64,000 bases of DNA. It comes from Spongilla lacustris. Taxonomy: Eukaryota; Porifera; Demospongiae; Spongillida; Spongillidae. The stretch is from assembly GCA_949361645.1 (NCBI GenBank), contig OX442416.1:4626629-4690628 (forward strand). The letters are read 5' to 3'. The notes beneath the pieces were generated by a model, which saw only the letters and a list, made by a program, of their open reading frames with translations, ran no database searches and had not been told where the DNA came from. Position numbers and translations under genes: made by a program. Of this stretch, positions 1 to 10,226 are shown in pieces (the stretch's first letter is position 1; the number at the start of each line of letters is the position of its first letter).

Positions 1-192
1 CTCCTCACACACATCAACTTGCATGGCTTCATGCATGCCCACATCCGTTGTGGCTACCTCGTCCACACACACGTCATTTCCCTGCTCTTCAACGTAGCCA
101 TCAAACTCGTCGTCGCTCAAATCGCTATCCATATCCTCCATGTACTGGAGGAGAAATTCGGGGTCGGATGGGAGCTTCGTATTGCACGCCAT
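1..192 (-). CDS. piggyBac transposase N-terminus (partial, runs off window)
   Basis: This open frame starts at the ATG at 190-192 on the minus strand. It encodes the first 64 residues of the transposase seen in full at 8173-9954, beginning MACNTKLPSDPEFLLQY and continuing into an acidic stretch. An acidic, disordered N-terminus is usual for piggyBac transposases. No stop interrupts the visible part. Whether this copy also has the nonsense codon of the second copy cannot be known, because that codon would lie outside the window. The second copy makes the identification secure. Confidence 0.85.
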   Translation of the reverse strand, partial: MACNTKLPSDPEFLLQYMEDMDSDLSDDEFDGYVEEQGNDVCVDEVATTDVGMHEAMQVDVCEE

Positions 193-398
193 GTCTAATA
201 CTATAGCGATATCGACGTCGATAAAAACTCTATAGGTTACGTAGTGTGTAAATACGTAGTGACAGCTGCAGTTTCCTAAATGTAAACCGCGTAATGCATG
301 TTGTTCGTACGCGCATCCCGCTCGTCACATTAATGTGCCTTCCGCATTGCGCAAGCGCTACTATCGGGCACAATAATGTGCCCTTCGCAGGTGAAGGG
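1..398 (-). mobile_element. piggyBac element, copy A, cut by the window start
   Basis: This is the transposase-start end of a piggyBac element. It matches 9763-10160 with only two differences that I can see (near positions 54 and 346). The tip reads inward as CCCTTCACCTGCG and abuts TTAA at 399-402, the piggyBac target site. The flank then continues as the local ~620-bp repeat. Two 16-bp palindromes lie at 324-339 and 367-382. The rest of the element lies outside the window. Confidence 0.9.
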
Positions 399-1040
399 TT
401 AATCTCACATCATCGCTCTATGTTAATGTTGATTTTTGAGCAAGGATTTTAATCAAGAAACAGGATTTCATGCACAATACAACAGGTTTTTTTGTAGGTT
501 TTCATTAGCAAAAACATCCAATCATTTGTACATTAATACATGATCATCCATTGTAGATGAAGTAGAGAGAAGAAAGGAGAAAGCTAGGAAGGTGAGAAAA
601 TAGCCCAACAGGATATTGCTTGGTGAAGGTGATGACAGTACATTTTACTTTGGATGGAATTATTGTCACTAAATAGATACATTTAAATAACAACCAATAA
701 CAATGAAATAAAACACAGTTTTCACTATATCTACATGCAATACTTACGCCCTGATGTTGGATGATTTTGATTCAATTCAGTATATAAAAGAGAGAAAAGA
801 GAAAGAGGGAGAATAATTATCAAAAGTATCAAAAACCAAACAAAGGCACTTGAGGAAATGTATGAATCAAGAGAGGAAATATTTATGCACAACACAATGC
901 TATGGCCAAAACCATTCCAGGTCGGTACTGCCACAGGGAAAATGTACACGCTGATGTTGGATTAATATTCCAAACTTATTTTCATAATAATAATTTACCA
1001 AATCCCCAATGCTTAATCTCCCATCATCGCTCTATGTTAA

Positions 1041-1674
1041 CCCTCCTACTGCGGAAGGCATATATATATGCCCAATAATTGCTCTCGCGTAATGCGACGG
1101 GCATATATATATGCCCAGCAGGATGATTGAACTATAACACCTGTTTCCGCGCGAAGCGAAGCGTTCATTACAGCATTGTTGTTTAGAACAAAGACTCCCG
1201 ACATCTGTATGCAATTCGCCGTGTAGCAAACTTATACCTGTCAGCCGTATTTGAATAGTAAGCCTAACTCCATTTGTAGCCCACAACAGGTGCTCGTGTC
1301 TAAGTGTCTTAAAAGCAACAAAAAGTGGTGAGTAACGTCAAAACTGGTATAACAACCTTTAAATGAACATGTAGGTTCTTAGAAAGCTAATTCTCAGAGT
1401 AACAAAGACTTCTCCCGTGTAAGCGTACAATAACGTACGATACGGCACGAAAACAACGTTCGCATCGTGTATGGAACACACGGATAGCGTTAAAAAGGCA
1501 TAGCGAGTGAAGCTGGGGCACTTACCAACGTGTGTTGACGAAATAGGGAATACAGAGCGCAGAGTTCTAACGAAAACGTTCCAAACGCGAGTAGCAAATA
1601 AAATCAATTACTATGCTAAAATTCCTTTCGCAATACGTCACGTTATGAATAATTAATGAGCAGCAGCAGGAGGG
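1041..1674 (+). mobile_element. Non-autonomous piggyBac-like element (634 bp), copy 1
   Basis: TTAA at 1037-1040 and 1675-1678 flanks inverted ends CCCTCCTACTGC and CCCTCCTGCTGC. The insertion splits the ~620-bp repeat at its TTAATGTTGATTTTTG site. The left end carries the palindrome GGCATATATATATGCC at 1057-1072 and again at 1100-1115. The other end resembles the distal end of the piggyBac at 6181 (ATTAATTATTCATAACGTGACG against ATTAATATTCATGACG). Two minus-strand open frames (1359-1607, 82 aa; 1032-1286, 84 aa, running slightly past the tip) are also open in the other two copies, but neither resembles a transposase. Confidence 0.88.
1057..1115. promoter_or_regulatory. Paired 16-bp palindromes at the end of the 634-bp TTAA element
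   Basis: GGCATATATATATGCC occurs at 1057-1072 and 1100-1115. The first copy starts 16 bp inside the element tip, and the two starts are 43 bp apart. This is the same geometry as in the other TTAA families in the window. The likely role, by analogy with the palindromic sites bound by the cysteine-rich domain of piggyBac transposase, is transposase recognition. That is inference. Confidence 0.55.
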
Positions 1675-1696
1675 TTAATGTTGATTTTTGAGCAAG

Positions 1697-2223
1697 TCCA
1701 AGTGCATATACGCATACACGCTCACTATATGACAATAATCTGCCTCACCATTCATGCATGTGGTGTGGATCAAAAACACCTTGATTACCATTGAGATTAT
1801 AGAAGTGCAATACTGACCATTGTAAGTAGCCTCATACAAATATTTGAACATATTTGGGCCCAGTGTAAGCACATTTTGTGTGTCCAAATTGTAACTTGCT
1901 GGTACCTTTTGTTGCAACAACCCATTAGCAAAAGGTGGAGGAGTGACATACTACACTGATCTGGGATACACATTATAGTTCTTAGAGTACATAAAGTGGT
2001 GCATTAGTGAAGTGAAGTGAGGTCATCCGAAAAATGGGGTTCTATTGGCAGTGCAAGAAGATTTCGTACATGTACTTATAAGGTTACAAGTGCACCAAGC
2101 ATTCGCATGCATCATCCAGTTGTGACTGATCAACACATTCTTGCAAGCAAGATTTAAATCATGCATGAATGATGTAACGTTTGTGTGTGCATGCATGCAT
2201 AAGCGAACATGGTGTTCAAAGAG
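1697..2223. mobile_element. Truncated TTAA element, family with CTCTTTGA tips
   Basis: Foreign sequence of about 527 bp interrupts the ~620-bp repeat. Its right tip (inward CTCTTTGAACACC) abuts TTAA at 2224-2227. Its left side begins inside a palindrome-like stretch, CCAAGTGCATATACGCATAC, which aligns with the inner palindrome of the related end at 40548-40563. The outer palindrome and tip therefore appear to be deleted. No coding capacity is recognised. Confidence 0.55.
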
Positions 2224-5200
2224 TTAATAAAGAAACAGGAATTCATGTACAATACAACAGGTCTTTTTGTAGGTCATCTTTAGCAAAAACATCCCTTTGG
2301 GTTCAATCATTTGAACAATAATAAATTATCATCCATTATAGATGTAGTAGAGAAAAGAAAGGAGAAAGCTAGGAAGGTGAGAAAATAGCCCAACAGGATA
2401 TTGCTTGGTGAAGGTGATGACAGTACATTTTACTATGGATGGAATCTTTGTCACTAAATAGATATATTTTATGACTATAAAACAAACAATAACAATGAAC
2501 TAAATCACAGTTTTCACTATATCTCCATGCAATACTTACGTGCTGATGTTGGATGATTTTGATTCATAAAAGAGAGAGAAGGAATAAATACCAAAGTATC
2601 AAGCACCATTGAAAGGCACTTAAGGAAATGTATGAGTCAAGAGAGGAAATATTTATGCACAACACAATGCTATGGCCAAAACCATTCCAGGTCACTACTG
2701 CCACAGGGAAAAATTACCCGATGATGTTGGATTAATATTCCAAACCCATTTTCATAAATAATAATTTACCAAATCCCTAATGCATAATCTCACATCATCG
2801 CTCTATGTTAATGTTGATTTTTGAGCAAGGATTTTAATCTAGAAACAGGATTTCATGTACAATACAACAAGTATTTCTGCAGATTTTCTTTAGCAAAAAC
2901 ATCACTTTGGGTTCAGTCATTTGTACTATTATCCATTGTAGATGATAGAGAGAAGAAAGGAGAAAGCTAGGAAGGTGAGAAAATAGCCCAACAGGAAATT
3001 GCTTTGTGAAGGTGATAACAGTACATTTAACTTTAGATGAAATTATTGTAACTAAATAGATAGATGTAATGACTATAAAACAAACAATAACAATGAACTA
3101 AATCACAGTTTTCACAGTATCTATACATGCAATACTTACGACCTGATGTTGGATGATTTAGATTCAATTCAGTCGATAAAAGAGAGGAAGGGAGAATAAT
3201 TATCAAAATTATCAAAAGTATCAAAAACCAATCAAAGGCACTTGTGGAAATGTATGAATCAAGAGAGGAAATATTTATGCACAACACAATGCTATGGCCA
3301 AAACCATTCCAGGTCGCAACTGCGACAGGGTAAATTTACCCGCTGATGTTTGATTAATTCCAAACTCATTCTCATAACAATAATTTATGTTATCAAGAAA
3401 CAGGTATTCATAAACAATACAACAAGTATTTCTGTAGATCTTCTTTAGCAAAAACATCCGTTTGGGTTCAATCATTTGTACAATCATACATGAACATCCA
3501 TTGTAGATAAAGTAGATAGAGAAAAAATGAAAGCTAGGAAGGTGAGAAAATAGCCCAACATGACATTGCTTGGTGAAGGTGATGACAGTACATTTTACTT
3601 TAGATGGAATTATTGTCACTAAATAGATACATGTAATGACTATAAAACTAACAATAAAAATGAACTAAATCACAGTTTTCACTATATCTCCATGCAATAC
3701 TTACGTCCTGATGTTGGATGATTTTGATTCACAAAGGAGAGAGAAGGAATAAATATTAAAAGTATCAAAGACCATTGTAAGGCACTTAAACAACCAATAA
3801 CAATGAAATAAAACACAGTATCCACAGACAATACTAACATTCTGATGTAGGATGATTTTGATTCAATTCAGTCGATAAAAGAGAAAGAGAGAGAATAATT
3901 ATAAAAAGTATCAAAAACCAATGAGGAAATGTATGAATTAAGAGAGGAAATATTCATGCACAACACAATGCTGTGGCCAAAACCATTCCAGGTCGGTACT
4001 GCCACAGGGAAAATGTACACGCTGATGCTGGATTAATATTCAAACTCAGCCAATAATTTACCAAATCCCCAATGCTTAATCTTCCATCATCGCTCTATGT
4101 TAATGTTGATTTTTGAGCAAGGATTTTAATCAAGAAACAGGTATTCATGCGCGCAATACAACAGGTTTTTATGTAGGTTATCTTTCGCAAAATTATTCCT
4201 TGGGGTTCAATCATTTCTACAATAATACATGTACATGCATAGTGTATGAAGTAGAGATAAAAAAAAAGAAAGCTAGGAAGGCAAGAAAATAGCACAACAT
4301 GATTTTGCTTGGTGAAGGTGATGACAGTACATTTTACTATGGATGGTATCATTGTCACTAAATAGATACATTTTATGACTATAAAACTAACAATAACAAT
4401 GAATTAAACCACAGTTTTCACTATATCTCCATGCAATACTTATGTCCTGATGTTGGATGATTTTGATTCACAAAGGAGAGAGAAGGAATAAATATTAAAA
4501 GTATCAAAGACCATTGTAAGGCACTTGAGGAAATGTATGAATCAAGAGAGAAAATATTTATGCACAACACAATGCTATGGCCAAAACCATTCCAGGTCAC
4601 AACTGCGACAGGGTAAATGTACCCGCTGATGTTTGATTAATTCCAAACTCATTCTCATAATAATAATTTACCAAATCCTCAATGCATAATCTCCCATCAT
4701 CGCTCTATGTTAATGTTGATTTTTGAGCAAGGATTTTAATCAAGAAACCGGTATTCATGCACAATACCACTAGTATTTCTGCAGATTTTCTTTAGCAAAA
4801 AAATCCCTTTGGGTTCAATAATTTGTTCAATAATACAAGATCATCCATTGTAGATGATGTAAAGAGAACAAAGGAGAAAGCTAGAAAGATGAGAAAAAAG
4901 CCCAACAGGAAATTGCTTTTTGAAGATGATGACAGTACAATTTACTTTCGATGGAATTATTGTCACTAAATAGATACATGTAATGACTATAAAACAACAA
5001 ATAAGAATGAACAAAAACACAGCTTTCACTGTATCTACATGCAATACTTACGCTCTGATGTTGGATGATTTAGATTCAATTCAGCCGAAAAAAGAGAGAG
5101 AGAGAATAATTATAAAAAGTATCAAAAACCAATCAAAGACTCTTGAGGAAATGGATGAATCAAGAGAGGAAATATTTATGCACAACACAATGCTATGGCC

Positions 5201-6689
5201 AAAACCATTCCAGGTCGCTACTGACACAGGGAAAATGTACCTGCTGATGTTGCATTAATATTCCAAACTCATTTGCATAATAATAATTTACCAAATCCTC
5301 AATGCATAATCTCCCATCATCGCTCATGTTAATGTTGATTTTTGAGCAAGGATTCTAATCAAGAAACAGGTATTCATGCACAATAGAACTAGTATTTCTG
5401 TCTTTAGCAAAAACATCTGTTTGGATTCAATCATTTGTACAATAATACATGATCATGCATTGTAGATGAAGTAGAGAGAAATAAAAAGAAAGCTAGAAAG
5501 GTGAGAAAAAAGCCTAACAGGAAATTGCTTTGTGAATGTGATGACAGTATATTTTACTTTGGATGGAATTATTGTCACTAAATAGCGAGGGGGGGGCAAG
5601 AAAAAAAGTGGAAGACACCATCGTCCAATGTTGTAAGGCTTAAAGAAAGGATTATGAATCTGCTTTCAAAATAGAAATCGGACGTAGAAGAAAAAAAAGA
5701 TACGAGCGATTTAAAAATGGGCGTGGGGGGGCACCCCCTACGCCCATTACCATTTTCGTAACTTTTCTGTTTCGCAGTGGAATTACACGGGAGTAGCATT
5801 GATCTATTCCTCCCAGCCAAAGAACTTCACTGAGATCCCATACATAATCGCTAGACACTAGTAAAACCGGCAGTGGTGAATTTAAGTTTAACCTACTCGT
5901 GGTTGTTCTCGACAGTACGAAGGGGTTAAACAATAAATTCCTCACTGCCGGTTTTACTAGTGTCTAGCGATTATGTATGGGATGATCTCAGTGAAGTTCT
6001 TTGGCTGGGAGGAATAGATTAATGCCACTCCAGTGTAATTCCGCCGCGAAACAGAAAAGTTACGAAAATGGTAATGGGCGTAGGAGGGTACCCCCCTACG
6101 CCCATTTTTAAATCGCTCGTATCTTTTTTCTTCTACGTCCGATTTCTATTTTGAAAGCAGATTCATAATCCTTTCTTTAACCCTTGACCTGCGCTAATTA
6201 ATATTCATGACGCATCACGTAATGCGGAGGATTTTTAAATAGAAATGTTCAAATTCGAGCGTACAAACGCTTGCGGGCTTTTCTCGAACTCGACGCGTCC
6301 GATGGAGCTGATTTTTTCAACGTGAGTTGAAAAGTGTTTGTTCTAAACGATTTATGTATTTTGAGCGCTAGGCGTGTACTTACGCATCGCTGCCGAACTT
6401 TGAGTGCGCGTATTTGGAATAGTGGAGCTATGCTCGCTCTCGAAGGAGCCCTGATACCTCAGTTATGTACGGTAAGTGTTTACACTAGCGTTCCTGTGTA
6501 CTTACATGCATTTACTTTTAGATACTTTCGGGACTGATCAACCACATTGATTGTATTGGCAGCTGGAAAGCTAGATGATTCTTCAAACTTCTAGATGCTA
6601 ATTAGAAATGATCTCTGGAATAAGCATCGCTATTACAGGTAAGTAAAAGGGATATAACGTATTGAATTCCATATCATAGCGATGCAACC

Positions 6690-8040
6690 ATGCCACAACT
6701 ATGTTCCCCCTTGTGCCACACCCATCTGCCCCCCCTGTGTAATAACCATGTTTCCCCTTGTGCTACAACTGTGTTACACCCTTGTGCTACAATTGTGTTA
6801 CCCCCTTGTGCTACAACTGTGCTACCCCCTTGTGCTACAACTGTGCTACCCCCTTGTGTTACAACTGTGTTACCCCCTTGTGCTACAACTGTGTTACCCC
6901 CTTGTGCCACAACTGTGTTACTCCCTTGTGCTACAACTGTGTTACCCCAACTGTGTTACCCCCTTGTTCTACAACTGTGCTACCCCTTGTGCTACAACTG
7001 TGTTACCCTCTTGAGCTACAACTGTGTTCCCCTTGTGCCACAACTGTGTTACCCACTTGTGCTACAACTGTGTTACCCCCTTGTGCCACAACTGTGTTAC
7101 CCCCTTGTGCTACAACTGTGTTACCCCCTTGTGCTACAACTGTGTTACCCCCTTGTGCTGCAACTGTGTTACCCCCTTGAGCTACAACTGTGTTACCCCC
7201 TTGTGCCACCACTGTGTTACCCCCTTGTGCTACAACTGTGCTACCCCCTTGTGCTACAACTGTGTTACCCCCTTGTGCCACAACTGTGTTACCCCCTTGT
7301 GCCACAACTGTGTTACCCCCTTGTGCTACAACTGTGCTACCCCCTTGTGCTACAACTGTGCTACCCCCTTGTGCTACAACTGTGTTACCCCCTTGTGCTA
7401 CAACTGTGCTACCCCCTTGTGCTACAACTGTGCTACCCCCTTGTGCTACAACTGTGTTACCCCCTTGTGCTACAACTGTGTTACCCCCTTGTGCTACAAC
7501 TGTGCTACCCCCTTGTGCTACAACTGTGTTACCCCCTTGTGCTACAACTGTGCTACCCCCTTGTGCTACAACTGTGCTACCCCCTTGTGCTACAACTGTT
7601 ACCCCCTTGTGCTACAACTGTGTTACCCCCTTGTGCTACAACTGTGCTACCCCCTTGTGCTACAACTGTGTTACCCCCTTATGCTACAACTGTGTTACCC
7701 CCTTGTGCTACAACTGTGTTACTCCCTTGTGCTACAACTGTGTTACCCCCTTGTGCAGCAACTGTGTTACCCCTATGTGCTCCAACTGTGCTACCCCCTT
7801 GTGCTACAACTGTTACCCCCTTGTGCTACAACTGTGTTACCCCCTTGTGCTACAACTGTGCTACCCCCTTGTGCTACAACTGTGTTACCCCCTTGTGCTA
7901 CAACTGTGTTACCCCCTTGTGCTACAACTGTGTTACCCCCTTGTGCTACAACTGTGTTACCCCCTTGTGCAGCAACTGTGTTACACCCTTGTGCTACAAC
8001 TGTGTTACCCCTTTGTACCGTGTTCCCACTACCCCCCCCC
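6690..8040. repeat. 24-bp minisatellite inside the piggyBac element
   Basis: About 55 copies of a 24-bp unit, core CCCCCTTGTGCTACAACTGT, with T/C variants (TGTGTTA or TGTGCTA) and a few short or missing copies. Because 24 is a multiple of three, all frames stay open and long artificial peptides (PLCYNCVT, LPPCATTV, YPLVLQLC) can be read on both strands. These are not taken as genes. The array sits just downstream of the transposase stop, between the gene and the distal end. Confidence 0.95.
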
Positions 8041-8172
8041 CCACCCCCCACCCTCTTAAGTAGAGTGCTTGGTTTGGTGTGTTTCCCCCTAATATATCAC
8101 AGGAGGTAAAATTTACGATACGTAGTAAACAAATGTCATACTGACAACATGTTCATTTATAAATCTGGATAG

Positions 8173-9954
8173 TTAGTAATTCATAACAGTGTGATATGAT
8201 TTGAAACAGGGATGTATACAAAGTGGTGCTTTGCATGTGCAGCATCTGTATGAGGTGGTGACCCTCTTGCCAGCCTTTCTGTTGCTACACACTGTGCAGT
8301 CATGCCTGCCATCTGCGGGCTCAGGAAAGTGGTTATGACCAAACAACCTAGCAGGAGTGTCTGCTGAAAAATTTGATGTAGTTGGTATTTCTGCATCAGT
8401 TTGAGCAAGCAGACCTTTTGCTACAGCGATCCTGAAGTTGAGGTGGGATAAACATTTCTCAGTGATAACAGTGTAGTATAGGATGTAGGCATTTACTAAT
8501 GTAACATCGACCATATGGAAAAAGACTCTTTTCCACCATTTCTTTGCGAAGTTGTTGTACCCGTAATACTGCACCAGTTGCCCTGCCTTGTCCACACCAC
8601 CCATGTATTTGTTGTATTCGTCAATCCCTTGTGGCTTTTGGATCACCTGCTGTCCTTGTGGTGCACCCTTTATACGCCTTGTTTTTGTTATCATAGTCTC
8701 ATCATGAATTGTTGTCAGTAGAGATACAATTCTTTTGTCCATCCATTTTAGGCCAAGAAGGGGTCCATCTGTGTAGTATACCACCTGCCCAAACTGGACT
8801 GCTTTGCGCTTGAAGGAGAGAGGAATATCCTTCCTGTCAAGGCGGACAGTTCCACAGCTTCCAAACCCTTGTGTAAGCAGTGTTTTGCACAGTTGAGGAC
8901 TTGTGTAAAAATTGTCAAAGTAAACATGATGCCCTTTCCCCACTAGATCCTTCAGCAGATCGATGACTACATGGGTGCCAAGTGGAAGATCAGCTGGTCG
9001 CTTCTCCTCTTTGCCGGTGTACAGGTGGAAATTCCATGTATACCCAGTTGCTGCCTCAGCTAGTACCCACGCCTTCATGCCCCACTAGTGGGGCTTTTTA
9101 GGCATGTACTGGAGGAATGACAAGCGACCTTTGTAGGAGATGATACTTTCATCCACACTGACCTCCTTCTTCATGGTGTAGCTTTTCTTGTAGCTCTGGA
9201 CCAGTGTGGACAAAAGGTGCCTCAGTTTGTACAGTGGATCATACCCATGTTCACCCTTCGCTGCCATCTTTGTATTGTCAGCTAAATGCAGAAATTTCAG
9301 CACAAGCAGAAACCTGTCACGGCTCATGATTGATGAAAAGTTGGTGGAGGTAAATGGCCATGTGGTGCTCCAGTATTGTTGCATGTCTGGCATGTTCACT
9401 ATACCCATAGCTATCACAAGGGCCAGGAACTTCTTTATATCCTGTACTACAATTGGTTTTCCCTTGAACTGGTTAGCCCTAGCCTTTGGATGCTGTGCCA
9501 GGTATGCAGCGTGACTATTCATATACTGCTGCCCATATCTGTTTGTCTCCTTTACAATGTAGGCAATCAGCTCTTTAGAAAACAGTTCTAAGAAGAAGTC
9601 GACAGGCTCATAGCTGCTCATATCCTTGGTGACACCAGTTTTTGTTCTAAAAGGAGGAATCAAATGACTGGCTTCCTCCTCTGCAGCTTCATCCATCATG
9701 ATTTCCTCCTCTGCTGCTACTTCCATCACCATCACCGCTTCTCCTGTTCCTTCCTCCAATGCCTCCTCACACACATCAACTTGCATGGCTTCATGCATGC
9801 CCACATCCGTTGTGGTTACCTCGTCCACACACACGTCATTTCCCTGCTCTTCAACGTAGCCATCAAACTCGTCGTCGCTCAAATCGCTATCCATATCCTC
9901 CATGTACTGGAGGAGAAATTCGGGGTCGGATGGGAGCTTCGTATTGCACGCCAT
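8173..9954 (-). pseudogene. piggyBac transposase, one in-frame nonsense codon
   Basis: A DDE-type cut-and-paste transposase acting at TTAA sites. It reads from the ATG at 9954 to a stop at 8173, about 593 codons, which is normal family length. The three catalytic aspartates are visible: D268 (SVDESIIS), about D347 (VYFDNFYTS) and about D455 (MGGVDKAGQ). The C-terminus has the cysteine-rich zinc-binding domain (CTVCSNRKAGK, then CCTCKAPLCIHPC). The N-terminus is strongly acidic. A single TAG at 9085-9087, between MPKKPH and WGMKAW, interrupts an otherwise open frame; relatives usually have lysine there. The copy is probably inactive unless the stop is read through. Confidence 0.93.
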
Positions 9955-10085
9955 GTCTAATACTATAGCGATATCGACGTCGATAAAAACTCTATAGGTT
10001 ACGTAGTGTGTAAATACGTAGTGACAGCTGCAGTTTCCTAAATGTAAACCGCGTAATGCATGTTGTTCGTACGCGCATCCCGCTC

Positions 10086-10144
10086 GTCACATTAATGTGC
10101 CTTCCGCATTGCGTAAGCGCTACTATCGGGCACAATAATGTGCC
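10086..10144. promoter_or_regulatory. Paired 16-bp palindromes at the transposase end of piggyBac B
   Basis: GGCACAATAATGTGCC (10129-10144) lies exactly 16 bp inside the tip at 10160. A near match, GTCACATTAATGTGCC (10086-10101), starts 43 bp further in. A similar pair is in copy A (324-339, 367-382). Likely transposase-binding sites, by analogy with known piggyBac end recognition by a dimer of cysteine-rich domains. They also lie upstream of the transposase start and could influence its transcription. Confidence 0.6.
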
Positions 10145-10226
10145 CTTCGCAGGTGAAGGGTTAAGCCTTACAACATTGGACGATGGTGTCTTCCACTTTT
10201 TTTCTTGCCCCCCCCTCGCTAAATAG

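Larger units (their letters stand above)
403..5577. repeat. ~620-bp tandem repeat, block A
   Basis: About eight diverged units of roughly 600-640 bp lie head to tail, interrupted by elements at 1041-1674 and 1697-2223. Landmarks recurring in each unit include GTTGATTTTTGAGCAAGG (for example near 427, 2812, 4102, 4715 and 5333), GATGACAGTACATTTTAC, CCTGATGTTGGATGATTTTG and ATGGCCAAAACCATTCC. Short minus-strand open frames recur, starting MTIIPSKVKCTVITFT, but they are broken differently in each unit and look non-coding. The same repeat fills the introns of the ankyrin gene further right, so this block may lie in that gene's continuation. Confidence 0.85.
6181..10160 (-). mobile_element. piggyBac element, copy B (3980 bp, both ends present)
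   Basis: TTAA duplications at 6177-6180 and 10161-10164 flank tips CCCTTGACCTGCG and CCCTTCACCTGCG (inward). Joining the flanks at TTAA restores the right arm of the surrounding foldback element, which confirms a precise insertion. From right to left it holds the paired palindromes (10086-10144), the transposase reading leftward (9954 to 8173), a 24-bp minisatellite (about 6690-8040), and a distal leader with no recognised gene (6181-6680). It is near-identical to copy A where they overlap, so both inserted recently. Confidence 0.93.
5586..10218. mobile_element. Long foldback element (649 bp before insertion), split by piggyBac
   Basis: The two arms, about 292 bp each, are inverted copies: 5586-5877 against 5941-6180 plus 10165-10218. 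The loop is about 63 bp. The outermost bases read CGAGGGGGGGGCAAG on the left and the exact complement on the right. The element is flanked by a perfect 8-bp duplication, CTAAATAG, at 5578-5585 and 10219-10226, lying in the ~620-bp repeat. The right arm was later interrupted at a TTAA by the piggyBac at 6181-10160. An 8-bp duplication fits hAT or several other DNA transposon groups. No protein is encoded. Confidence 0.88.

Noticed and set aside
6682..8109. Long overlapping open frames (up to 457 codons) rich in PLCYNCVT, LPPCATTV and MAQGGNTVV
   Set aside because: They are produced by a 24-bp minisatellite whose unit is a multiple of three; all frames and both strands are open. No gene context.
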